DNA of 64,000 bases from Rubrivirga sp. SAORIC476 (GTDB lineage Bacteria > Bacteroidota > Rhodothermia > Rhodothermales > Rubricoccaceae): assembly GCF_002283555.1 (NCBI RefSeq), contig NZ_MVOI01000002.1, forward strand, positions 124,001 through 188,000, in the 5' to 3' direction. Positions 16,158 to 24,137 of this stretch are shown here, piece after piece. The position numbers were made by a program, and so were the translations under genes. The notes under the pieces were generated by a model. The model ran no database searches. It was not told the origin of the DNA and was given only the letters and a program-made list of their open reading frames with translations. Within the stretch, counting starts at the first letter, position 1. Every line of letters begins with the position of its first letter.

Positions 16158-17429
16158 TTACTGGGCGACGCCGCTGCGCACGGCGATCAAGCGGTCGGTG
16201 AAGCGCCGGGGATCGGCGAGGTAGACGTAGGCGGTGAACAGAGACGCGGCGCTGAGGCTCGGCGTCTGCGCGTCCGCCCCAACGTAGCTGTAGACGTAGC
16301 GGCCCTGCTTCAGGAGAAGCGTGGCCTGGTAGCGGCCGTCGGCCTGGACCCACGTCATCTCCGACTCGGGCGTACGCGCCCAGCCGTTGAACGGACCGAC
16401 GACGTAGACGCGCCGTGGCGACTGGCGGCTCTGCGGCGGCACGTAGCGGAACGTGACCTCGACGTACTCGCCGTCCACGTCCGCCCGGCCGACGTCGCGG
16501 TAGGGGGTTTCGATGAGCGGGGAGGACGCGAAGACGGCCTGTCGCACGTCGCCGCCGAACTCGGAAAAGTCGAGATCCAGCAGCGCCGTCGGCGGCGACG
16601 CCGCGCGGTCGACCTCGATCACGTCCGTGTTGACGCCGAGGTAGCCGAGGTCGAAGGTGAACAGCGCCTGTTGCTCCTGAAAGGCCTGGCTGCGGGGCAG
16701 GTAGAACTGGAACAGCGACAGGTCCACGAGCGACGGCTCGGGCGCGCACCGCAGCACGTCCGTCCGACCGTTGCGGCCGAAGCAGACCGTGAACTGCGAC
16801 CCATCGAACTCGCGGAGGCGGGCGTCCGGCCGGAGCCGTGCGGCGGGCTGGATGGCGAAGCCGACCGACCCGTCCTGCACCGTCGACCCGAACGCCAGGT
16901 CCACCTCGGCGAGCTGCTCGGAGACGTAGAAAGGCACGTCGAACAGCAGCGTCCCCTCGGAGTCGCGGACGACCGCGCGGTAGTTGCCGCTCACGCGAAA
17001 GCCGATCGTGCTGTTCGGGAAGTCGTAGCGGTAGTGGATGTACGGCACGTCGACGGCCGAGCCGGACCGGTCGTAGTCCAGGATGCGGTCGCTCTCGAAG
17101 CCCGTCAGCACTTCGTTCGGGAGCAGATCCACCTGCCCTCGCCGGTTGGTGTGGGCGAACGAGATATCCAGCGGGAGGCCCGTCTCCTCGCCCACGAGGT
17201 CGAACTCGAGCCGAAGCTGCTGGCTCGTGCCGAGCGCGATCACCGGCAGCGAGGCCTCCTCCCCGATCGCGTGCAGTTGGAGGGCGCCGACGCGCGAATC
17301 GGCGACGACGGTCTCCCCCACCCTCGCGGCTGGCTCGGCCTCGGCCGACGTGTCGAAGCTCTCCTCAGGGAGCACGCAGCCCGTCGCGAACAGCAGGGCG
17401 ACGAACGGCAGAACACGGAGTGGGGGCAT
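16158..17429 (-). CDS. Type IX secretion system Plug-like lipoprotein (DUF5103 type)
   Basis: A 423-residue lipoprotein (signal MPPLRVLPFVALLFATGC, C18). The body matches the DUF5103 family from memory: LQLHAIGEEASLPVIALG near the start, a Tyr-rich DVPYIHYRYDFPN motif, GNYRAVVRD, and a C-terminal E-set-like region with VYVVGPFNGW and GRYVYSYVG. A member of this family was found as the Plug that closes the SprA pore of the T9SS in Flavobacterium. Presence of T9SS cargo genes in this window fits that role. Its first 65 bp overlap the end of the upstream membrane peptidase gene. A TATCTTCG box lies 22 bp upstream of the ATG. Confidence 0.75.
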   Translation of the reverse strand: MPPLRVLPFVALLFATGCVLPEESFDTSAEAEPAARVGETVVADSRVGALQLHAIGEEASLPVIALGTSQQLRLEFDLVGEETGLPLDISFAHTNRRGQVDLLPNEVLTGFESDRILDYDRSGSAVDVPYIHYRYDFPNSTIGFRVSGNYRAVVRDSEGTLLFDVPFYVSEQLAEVDLAFGSTVQDGSVGFAIQPAARLRPDARLREFDGSQFTVCFGRNGRTDVLRCAPEPSLVDLSLFQFYLPRSQAFQEQQALFTFDLGYLGVNTDVIEVDRAASPPTALLDLDFSEFGGDVRQAVFASSPLIETPYRDVGRADVDGEYVEVTFRYVPPQSRQSPRRVYVVGPFNGWARTPESEMTWVQADGRYQATLLLKQGRYVYSYVGADAQTPSLSAASLFTAYVYLADPRRFTDRLIAVRSGVAQ

Positions 17430-19683
17430 CGGGGACGGGCGTCGGGGCGACGAAGATAGCCGGGGGATCGAGGAGGCCCTGCCGCCAGCGGACGCGCGCG
17501 GCGTGGTCGCGAACGAGGGCGGCGAGGCTGTGCGGGCCGCCGTCGGCAAACGCCGCGTCGAGGCCGTCCAGGGTACGCGCGCTCGCCGACAGGGCTCCTG
17601 CGCGGTACGCCATTGTGCCCTGGAGCAGCCGGAGCACGCGCTCGGCCTCGGCGGTGGCAGCGGAGTCAGACGTGACCGTCAGCGCCTCGGCGCACCACGT
17701 CCGCGCGACCGCCCAGGCCTCGGCCGGACGGTCGGCGGCGGCCAGGCGAAGGGCGGCCAGCACCGGGGCGTCCTGCATCAGCCACGAAGAAGCCGAGTCG
17801 GGCGGTGTGGACAGCCACTCACGCAGGGTGCCCGCGTCCAGGGCCGCACGCCGATCCAGCAGCAGGCGTCCGATCGCGTCGATGGGCGCCAGCGAGTCCC
17901 GCGCGGCGGCGTAGGTGGGCGCAGCGTCCCGGCCGAGCAGACGGCGGACGTCCGCGAGGTGAGCGAGCGTCGCCGAGGTCGGGAGGCTGTCGGCCAGGGC
18001 CACGGCGCGGCCGAGCGCCTCCGGAGGGACGCCGTCCCCCACCGCGAGCGACGCCTGGAGGGCGCCGAACAGCGCCGTCAGCGAAAACGGGTTCGCATCC
18101 GCCGACGCGCGGAATGCCTGCCCCGCCTGCACGGCCTCCCCCCGTTCCCAGGCGTCCACCCCGTCGCGAGCGAGGCGCACGGCCTCGGGCACGTGGTGGG
18201 GGCAGCGGGCCTCGAACAGCGACGGACGGGAGAAGAGCCACCGCGCCACCGCGACCGCCTCCGGGTCCACCGGCCGACGGGCGAGGTCGGCGCCCCACGC
18301 GTCTGTCAGGGCCTCCAGGCTCTGGCCGTAGGCCGACTCGAACCGGCCTGTCCGGTACGCTGCCCGCAGCGGCGCGGCGCCGTACCGGTCCAGCAGCCAC
18401 CCGACGAAGGCGCCGTTGGCGGTGTAGGCCACGCCCGCCCGCGCGGTCCAGAACCCGATCGGCGACATCGTCGCGAGGACGGCCTCGGCGGGGTCCCTGG
18501 CACCGCCCAGCCCGGCGGGCAGGTCTCGCCCGGCGATGACCAACGCAGTGGGGTCCGGCAGGCCGTCGGGCGGCTCCAGGGCGACGGCAAGCCCCTCCAC
18601 CAGCCCTACCGCGGGCGACGCGCGCAGCCCCGGCATCCCCACCTCGCGAGCCAGCACGTGCACCAGTTCGTGCCCCAGCGACCGCTCCGCCTCCTCGGCC
18701 AGCATGTGGACCTGGGGCGTCGGCAGCCAGACCGGAACGACGCTCGTCGTCCGCGACCCGATCAGGGAGGCCTTCACCTCGGGGCTCGGGTAGAGGTAGA
18801 CCGCGACCGGCTCGTCGGGGACGATGCCGAGGCGGGCAGACAGCGTCTCGAACCGAAACAGCGCCTCGTCGGCCAGCCGACGCCGCTCCGCTTCGGTCGC
18901 CTCGGGCGCGAGGTGGAGCACCACCGGCCCAAGGTCGATCTCCGCCGACAGGACCCGCTGGATCCCGCGCTCCGTCTGCACGATGCCGAGCGGCTGGGCG
19001 GCGGCGTAGCTGAGCACGAGCGCGGTACCTGCCGCGAGAGCGAGCCGCATCGCCGGGGCGCCTCCCCCCCTCGACTTCCGCCCTACCGCCACGAACAGCA
19101 CCACCCAGAGCAGCGTCTGCGCCTTGGCGGCGAAGAGGCCCGGCCGGATCGCCAGTTCCTCGTCGTAGATCGGCCCCAGGACGCCGCCGAAGACGTGGCT
19201 GTACGTGAACAACTGCGGGTGGCGCGCGAGGTCGAGGAGCACCCCGCCCAGCGCGGCTGCGAGCAGAACCAGCCCTACTGTCGTCCGAGGCAGGCGGACG
19301 CCGAGGCCGGTCGTCGCGTATGCCAGCCCCAGGCCGAACCCCACGCTCGGCGGGACCAGCAGCAGGAAAAGACCCAGCCCCTGCACGTAGCCGCAGTTCG
19401 GCCGCCAGAGCAGCGAGAGCGTCAGCATCACCAGCGGGACCCCGAGCGCGCCGAGGTGGACCCGCGCGACGGCGCGCAGACCGGCACCGGACCGAAACGC
19501 GCCGACGCTCCCGATGGCCGCCACGAAGCAGCCGACCGCCGCCAGCACGGCGCTGGCCTCGGCATGCAGGATCCCGAACACCGGGACCGGCCACAGCCCC
19601 ACGCACACGAGCGCATAGCCCGCCGCGACCCGCCACAGGGACGGTCGGCCCGGAGCCACGGGGCGCCCCGCTTCTGGGGTCAC
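17365..19683 (-). CDS. Membrane gluzincin-type peptidase with polytopic N-terminus
   Basis: A 772-residue protein. Residues 15-230 contain about seven hydrophobic segments. The following domain has HELVH at 338-342 (LGHELVHVLAREVG) and a downstream VEGLAV (E363), the arrangement of gluzincin peptidases (HExxH plus a later Glu ligand). From about 450 on it is Ala/Leu-rich and helical, possibly TPR-like. No named family was recognised with certainty. The gene starts 4 bp after the DUF3078 gene and its 3' end runs 65 bp into the Plug-like gene, so the three are likely one operon. A role in outer-membrane or T9SS quality control is an inference from neighbours only. Confidence 0.7.
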   Translation of the reverse strand: MTPEAGRPVAPGRPSLWRVAAGYALVCVGLWPVPVFGILHAEASAVLAAVGCFVAAIGSVGAFRSGAGLRAVARVHLGALGVPLVMLTLSLLWRPNCGYVQGLGLFLLLVPPSVGFGLGLAYATTGLGVRLPRTTVGLVLLAAALGGVLLDLARHPQLFTYSHVFGGVLGPIYDEELAIRPGLFAAKAQTLLWVVLFVAVGRKSRGGGAPAMRLALAAGTALVLSYAAAQPLGIVQTERGIQRVLSAEIDLGPVVLHLAPEATEAERRRLADEALFRFETLSARLGIVPDEPVAVYLYPSPEVKASLIGSRTTSVVPVWLPTPQVHMLAEEAERSLGHELVHVLAREVGMPGLRASPAVGLVEGLAVALEPPDGLPDPTALVIAGRDLPAGLGGARDPAEAVLATMSPIGFWTARAGVAYTANGAFVGWLLDRYGAAPLRAAYRTGRFESAYGQSLEALTDAWGADLARRPVDPEAVAVARWLFSRPSLFEARCPHHVPEAVRLARDGVDAWERGEAVQAGQAFRASADANPFSLTALFGALQASLAVGDGVPPEALGRAVALADSLPTSATLAHLADVRRLLGRDAAPTYAAARDSLAPIDAIGRLLLDRRAALDAGTLREWLSTPPDSASSWLMQDAPVLAALRLAAADRPAEAWAVARTWCAEALTVTSDSAATAEAERVLRLLQGTMAYRAGALSASARTLDGLDAAFADGGPHSLAALVRDHAARVRWRQGLLDPPAIFVAPTPVPDAPTPCSAVRRPAVRDGLRAP
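17451..17458 (-). promoter_or_regulatory. Candidate -7 element for the Plug-like gene
   Basis: On the minus strand TATCTTCG matches TAnnTTnG of the Bacteroidota -7 box and ends 21 bases before the ATG, inside the 3' part of the upstream gene. No TTG at about -33 was seen, so this is weak. Confidence 0.25.
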
Positions 19684-19687
19684 GCGG

Positions 19688-20572
19688 CTACAGGATGCCC
19701 AGCGAGAACCCGATGCTGAGCACCTCGCGGAGTTGGACGTCCGTCGTCACGTCGGCGTCGTACAGCGCCGTCGCGTCGATGCGGACGTTCAGGAGGTCGT
19801 TCACCTTGAGCAGCAGGGAGTTCTCGAAGATGGCGTCGGGCGCCGCCGAGCCGATCTGGCTGAAGCTCTGGAACGCCGACAGGCGCGACCGCAGCGTCAC
19901 GTTCTCCATCAGCTTCCGCTCCAGGGCCAGTTCGGTGTCTACACCCGCCTCGACGCGCACCGACTGGTCGAGCGCGTTGCCGTAGACCGGCCGCAGCCGC
20001 TCGATGGCGACGACCGTTTCCTTCAGTCCCAGGCCGATCCGCCCCACGAACCCGTTGCCGGGACGGTAGGCCATGCCGACCGTCTGGGAGAGCACCAGCG
20101 GCGCGAACGCGTCCGACACCTTGAGCTCCTGACCGGGGATGACGGTCAGCGACGGGTAGGCCGCCGCGGTGGGCGAGTAGTCGTAGCCGGGCGCGAACTG
20201 GGTGCGCGCCGTCGCCGAGACGGCGGGGCGGAACGCGCGGTCGGAGGCCACCTCGGCGGTCGCAGCGTAGCGCGCCTCGTCGAGAGCCTTGCGCACGTCG
20301 AGCGTGTCCTGGCGCAGCACCCCGAACGCGAGGCGAAGCTGCTGGGTGGTCAGAAAGGTGCCCACGACCCGGTCGAACTGACCGTCGAGGCTGGCCGTGG
20401 CGGCGAGGGCGCTCACGCCCCCCTCCTGCCAGTTCGAGAAGGCCGACTGGTTGCCCGCGAGCGACGCCACCAGCGACGACCGCCAGCCGTCCTCGGCGCG
20501 GAGCGTGTCCGCCTCCTGGGCGACCGACGCGGTGGTGAGCAGGAACGAAACGGCGAGAAGCAAACGGCGCAT
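19688..20572 (-). CDS. DUF3078 outer-membrane protein
   Basis: A 294-residue protein with a signal peptide (MRRLLLAVSFLLTTASVAQ) and the DUF3078 N-terminal signature GNQSAFSNWQEGGVSALA, a pattern common in Bacteroidota outer-membrane proteins. The remainder is predicted beta-strands ending in IGFSLGIL. Function of the family is unknown. It is the first gene of a minus-strand series with the membrane peptidase (4 bp gap), the Plug-like gene and the metzincin-like lipoprotein. Confidence 0.82.
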   Translation of the reverse strand: MRRLLLAVSFLLTTASVAQEADTLRAEDGWRSSLVASLAGNQSAFSNWQEGGVSALAATASLDGQFDRVVGTFLTTQQLRLAFGVLRQDTLDVRKALDEARYAATAEVASDRAFRPAVSATARTQFAPGYDYSPTAAAYPSLTVIPGQELKVSDAFAPLVLSQTVGMAYRPGNGFVGRIGLGLKETVVAIERLRPVYGNALDQSVRVEAGVDTELALERKLMENVTLRSRLSAFQSFSQIGSAAPDAIFENSLLLKVNDLLNVRIDATALYDADVTTDVQLREVLSIGFSLGIL

Positions 20573-20658
20573 GTCGGGAACGGCGCAGGTCGGGGAAAAC
20601 GAGTCGAGGCCGCATCACCGGGTGACGCGGCCTCGCGAAATCAGTCAGGCAAGCCGAC

Positions 20659-20832
20659 TCAGTTCTTCTTGTCCTGCACGTCGACGCGGATCTCCTGGGC
20701 GAGCGCCTTGAGCTCCTGCATGCCCTTGCGGACACGGGTGCCGGCAGCCTTGTTGCCCTTCTCGTAGAACTTGCTGAAGTCCTCTTCGAGCGAAGCGACG
20801 TGCTCCTGGAGCTTGCTGAACATGTTGGCCAT
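20659..20832 (-). CDS. Histone H1-like nucleoprotein Hc1 (Bacteroidota type)
   Basis: A 57-residue basic protein, MANMFSKLQEHVASLEEDF onward, with the conserved core FYEKGNKAAGTRVRKGM and LKALAQEIRVDVQDKKN. This is the short Hc1-related family abundant in Bacteroidota and named after the chlamydial histone-like protein; it is expected to bind DNA or the nucleoid. The start MANMF is chosen because homologues begin just before the SLEEDF motif; an in-frame ATG 15 codons upstream lies in the leader. A good promoter candidate with an associated palindrome lies about 75 bp upstream. Confidence 0.88.
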   Translation of the reverse strand: MANMFSKLQEHVASLEEDFSKFYEKGNKAAGTRVRKGMQELKALAQEIRVDVQDKKN

Positions 20833-20905
20833 GATGAATGGGAATGGGTTGGGGAAAGTGGGGACGTGGATCATCAACCGGCCGATTCGAGGCCGTTGAG
20901 GGCGT

Positions 20906-20935
20906 CAACATACCGTCTCCCCCCCTGTGGATCAA
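20906..20935 (-). promoter_or_regulatory. Candidate promoter of the Hc1-like gene
   Basis: On the minus strand TTG (20935-20933), a 20-nt spacer and TATGTTG (20912-20906), giving a leader of about 70 nt. It has the same TTG-N20-xAnnTTG layout as the spmA and dnaE upstream regions. The TTG lies inside the palindrome at 20923-20944. Confidence 0.5.
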
Positions 20936-20944
20936 CCCACAGGG
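20923..20944. promoter_or_regulatory. 8-bp-arm palindrome over the -33 element of the Hc1-like promoter
   Basis: CCCTGTGG-N6-CCACAGGG, perfect arms with a 6-nt spacer. It covers the -33 TTG of the Hc1-like promoter, so it could be an operator; it also lies 46 bp after the stop of the upstream ArgB-like gene, so it could instead be a terminator hairpin, but no U-tract follows. Confidence 0.4.
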
Positions 20945-20990
20945 CCCCAAACTGGGCCGTATGAGGCGATCTCCTACGAACGCGAACGAT

Positions 20991-21647
20991 TCAACCTGTT
21001 GTCAACACAGCACTTGGGCCACTCGAATCCCGAAGCGTGGGCCGGGTGCCGACGTGGATGCCCTCCCCCTTCGGGCGGATCCTGCCCAGCGCGGCGGCAT
21101 CCGGGACGCGCACCTCGGCCAGCGAGAGCGCAGCGTCGGGTGCGACCGAGGCCGTCGTGAGAGCGGCCACGGGGACGTCTAGCGCGTCTGCCAACACGCC
21201 AGCAGCGCGTGCGGCATCCACCTCGACCTCGACGCCGTCCACCGTCGCCATCGCCGCGACGACCGCCACGACCCCGCGGGAGGCGAGGTCGCTCAGCCAC
21301 CCTGCACGACCGGCCACGACGCGGCCGGCCACCTGCTTGAGGAGCCCGCGGTCGGACCCGAGCAGGCCGATGCCTGAGACGCCCGCCTCGTTGAGCTCGT
21401 GGGTGATCTCGCGGTTCAGAACCCGCACGGCGCGCTCGACCGCGCCACGGCCCTCTGCATCCGCTGCGTGCCACACGCCGTGCGTCGCCGTCGGCATCCG
21501 GCCGAGCGATTCGAGGGCGCGCTCGCCCCGCTCCCCGCTCCCGTGGACCAGCACGAGCCCGGTGCCCCGCGCGGCCACATCCCGTGCCAGTCCAGGCACG
21601 AAGAGCGGGTCGCCGAGGAAGTAGGGATCGAGGTAGACGACGAGCAT
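20991..21647 (-). CDS. Acetylglutamate-kinase-like amino acid kinase (short form)
   Basis: A 218-residue protein resembling ArgB of the amino acid kinase family: GLVLVHGSGERGERALESLG (compare VHGGG), RVLNREITHELNEAGVSGIGL (compare NK-L---G--AVGLSG), LGSDRGLL, GRAGWLSDL, and a C-terminal DAARAAGVLADALDVPVAAL. Full-length ArgB is 260-300 residues and starts with VVKxGG; here that N-terminal P-loop is replaced by VVYLDPYFLG and the middle is shortened. It would phosphorylate N-acetylglutamate or an equivalent carrier-bound substrate in arginine or lysine synthesis, but the missing lysine-glycine loop makes activity uncertain. No other arg genes lie nearby. Confidence 0.65.
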   Translation of the reverse strand: MLVVYLDPYFLGDPLFVPGLARDVAARGTGLVLVHGSGERGERALESLGRMPTATHGVWHAADAEGRGAVERAVRVLNREITHELNEAGVSGIGLLGSDRGLLKQVAGRVVAGRAGWLSDLASRGVVAVVAAMATVDGVEVEVDAARAAGVLADALDVPVAALTTASVAPDAALSLAEVRVPDAAALGRIRPKGEGIHVGTRPTLRDSSGPSAVLTTG

Positions 21648-21840
21648 GGGGCCGGAGAAATGGGGATCGAGGTACGTCGAGCGGCCCGCAGGGGTGCCGA
21701 GGCCGCTGCGGAGTCGATGCGAAGGTGCTCGGCAGACCGAGGCCGGAGGCCTGTCCCCCGTCGTGGGCCGACGAGTCCGCGGAAACCTGGACCACCTCGG
21801 CGTCATGCCAGCGGCTCCTCCCCGGTTCTCCCAGCACCCC

Positions 21841-22353
21841 ATGCATCTCTTCCGCGTTCTGCTCGCCGCTCTCCTTCTTCCGCTCCTCGCCGGGTGCGAC
21901 CTCTTCGGCTCCGACCCGACGATCATCGAGGCGATCAGCGCCGAGTCCGACCTGGGGACGCTCGAGTCGGCGATCCTCCGCGCCAACCTGTCGGCCACGC
22001 TCAACGGCGAGGGGCCGTTCACCGTCTTCGCCCCCACCGACGCCGCCTTCGACGCGTACGCCGCCGAGAACGACATTTCGGAGATCGAGTTGCTCGGTGC
22101 GACGACCCTGTCCAGCCTCCTCCGCGTCCACGTGGTCGCGGGCGAACTGTCGCTGGAGGACCTCCAGGTGGGCGACGTGATCACGACGCTGAATGGGGAG
22201 ACGCTGACCGTCACGACCGCGTCCGGCACCGTCGGGCTGGACACCGAGGACGCCGGGCCGTCCTCGAACGCCCGCATCACGACGCCTGACATCGAGGCCT
22301 CGAATGGGGTCGTGCATAAGATCAACGGCGTGCTGGCGCCGACCGATACCTAG
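21841..22353 (+). CDS. Fasciclin (FAS1) domain lipoprotein, copy 1
   Basis: A 170-residue lipoprotein: signal MHLFRVLLAALLLPLLAGC, C19, then one FAS1 domain. Visible FAS1 motifs are the H1 box GPFTVFAPTDAAFDAY and the H2-like region LLRVHVVAGELSLEDL, ending in SNGVVHKINGVL. FAS1 domains mediate adhesion or matrix contact outside the cell. The start is at the signal peptide; an ATG 12 codons upstream is possible. It is clearly paralogous to the lipoprotein at 29937-30452. Confidence 0.88.
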   Translation: MHLFRVLLAALLLPLLAGCDLFGSDPTIIEAISAESDLGTLESAILRANLSATLNGEGPFTVFAPTDAAFDAYAAENDISEIELLGATTLSSLLRVHVVAGELSLEDLQVGDVITTLNGETLTVTTASGTVGLDTEDAGPSSNARITTPDIEASNGVVHKINGVLAPTDT

Positions 22354-22562
22354 AGCCTGTCCTGAAGCGAAAGGCCCTGACCGACCCGCGCTTCAGGGCC
22401 ATCAACGGCAGGCCTCGCCGCAGCATCGGGCGACGATGGACCGGGCTGCCACGGCGACGCCGTCGGCCAGCCGTCGGGCGCGGTTGGCGCCTGGAGCGAA
22501 AGGACGGGTGACGAGGACGACCTCGCTCCGACCACCCCGAAATGGCCGGTCGGCGTCCCCGA

Positions 22563-24137
22563 TCACCTCTCGACCGGGCGCAGACGGTCGGCGAGTTGGC
22601 GGAGGTAGAGCGAGCGCGGGCTCAGGTCGGCCCGATTCGTCCCCTCGACGTGGGGCGCGGTCGTGAGGAAGGGGCCGCGGTTGGAAACCGCGCCCTGGAC
22701 CCCGATGGCGTAGTTCTGGGCCGTCGGCGGCTTCTCCACGATCACGAGCGCCCCGTTCATCTGCGCGTTCCACACGACGCAGTTGGCGCACGCCCACCCG
22801 TGCTGGGTCCCGTAGTCGCCCCGGTTGCCGAGGTGGATGCGCCGGTCGTGGGTCTCGCGCCCGACCGATCCCACCTCGGTGTGGTGGTCGTAGAGGAAGC
22901 CCATGCTCCACTGTCGGTGCGCCTCGCTCGACGTGAAGGCGTCCTCGGAGACGTTGTCGAGGAAGACGATCCCCGAGTCCAGCGTCTCGCCGTTGCCCAC
23001 GTAGGCGTGACGCCCATGGGAGGCGACGTTGCCCTGGAACAGCACCAGTTGCGACTTCTCGACCATGAAGTTGTACCGCCGCCCACCGTCCACCACCGAA
23101 TGCGGGGCCAGCGCGCGGCTGTCGCGAACGGTCACGTAGCGCGAGTTCTCGACCCGCACCCCGGCCCGCCAGAAGTGTCGCGCCGTCACGCGCTGCACCC
23201 AGCCGTCTTCCACCAGGGCCAGCACGACGGCGTTCTCGGCCTGCGTCTCGTCGGTGTCGCTCGCCGTCTCGATCTCGATCCGCAGGTCCTCCACGCCCAC
23301 CTCGCGGATCAGGAACCGGTCGTCGCGCCAGTAGACGTAACTCGGCGAGAGGGACCGGTCGAGGCGGTAGAACGTCGGCGCGTCGAGCGTGACCATTGAG
23401 CCCGTCACGTCGGTCACGGTCCGCGCGAAGGCGATGGGGTGCTGGCCGACGGCCCATCCCGGCTCGCTGGCCGTCGCGCCGTGGTCGACCGCCTCCAGCC
23501 ACCCGGCCGTCGCCGGGTGGTAGACCACGACCGGGGCGCCCGGCCGCAGCCCCTCGGGGTGATCGACCCGGAACGACCATGCCCCGACCGGCACCACGTC
23601 GTCCTCGATGAACGCCGACGCGTGGCCCTGCGCCCGACGAATCAATGCGTCGCCGCTCCCGTGCTCCCTCTGTCCGACGTATACGACGGGCTCCGGGTTG
23701 GCGCCACTCCGCCGCAGGACGGTGCTCGCGGTCGGGTCGTCGCCGTCGCCCGCGCCCCGCAGCACGACGCCGCTCGCGCGGATCACGAGCGTACCGGCGA
23801 TCTCGAAGGTGCCCGCCGTGAGTTCGAGCGCACCGCGCCGCCCGTCCGGCCCCACCGGAAGAGCCATGACGGCGTCGAGGGCCGCCTGGATGGACGCGGT
23901 GTCGTCGCCCTCGACCGGTGCCAGGGTGCGGACCGTCGGGACCACTGGAAGGTCCACGCCGCCGCCGCGGTAGCCTGCGCGCGAGAAGTCCGGCACGCGG
24001 TTGCCCTCGGCATCGGTCGCATACTGGAGGCGCCCGTCGGGGCCCGTCGACACGATGGCCGACTCCCAGCCCTGCGCCGCGCAGGCGGTCGCTGCCAGCG
24101 TCAGGAGCGCCGAGCCGAGGAGCAGGCGGCACGTCAC
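22563..24137 (-). CDS. Secreted beta-helix protein without T9SS tail (paralog of the upstream gene)
   Basis: A 524-residue exported protein, signal VTCRLLLGSALLTLAATACA. The body is a right-handed beta-helix of the pectate-lyase/tailspike type: GDDTASIQAALDAV near residue 65, many NNVS/ENSRYVTVRDSRA-type turns in the middle, and a WACANCVVWNAQMNG segment late. It aligns nearly along its whole length with the preceding gene's product, with most residues shared, but stops at LYLRQLADRLRPVER, exactly where the paralog continues into its sorting domain. The GTG start overlaps the upstream stop (GTGA), fixing the start. Substrate unknown; carbohydrate binding or cleavage is the family expectation. 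Without the tail it may stay in the periplasm. Confidence 0.75.
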   Translation of the reverse strand: MTCRLLLGSALLTLAATACAAQGWESAIVSTGPDGRLQYATDAEGNRVPDFSRAGYRGGGVDLPVVPTVRTLAPVEGDDTASIQAALDAVMALPVGPDGRRGALELTAGTFEIAGTLVIRASGVVLRGAGDGDDPTASTVLRRSGANPEPVVYVGQREHGSGDALIRRAQGHASAFIEDDVVPVGAWSFRVDHPEGLRPGAPVVVYHPATAGWLEAVDHGATASEPGWAVGQHPIAFARTVTDVTGSMVTLDAPTFYRLDRSLSPSYVYWRDDRFLIREVGVEDLRIEIETASDTDETQAENAVVLALVEDGWVQRVTARHFWRAGVRVENSRYVTVRDSRALAPHSVVDGGRRYNFMVEKSQLVLFQGNVASHGRHAYVGNGETLDSGIVFLDNVSEDAFTSSEAHRQWSMGFLYDHHTEVGSVGRETHDRRIHLGNRGDYGTQHGWACANCVVWNAQMNGALVIVEKPPTAQNYAIGVQGAVSNRGPFLTTAPHVEGTNRADLSPRSLYLRQLADRLRPVER

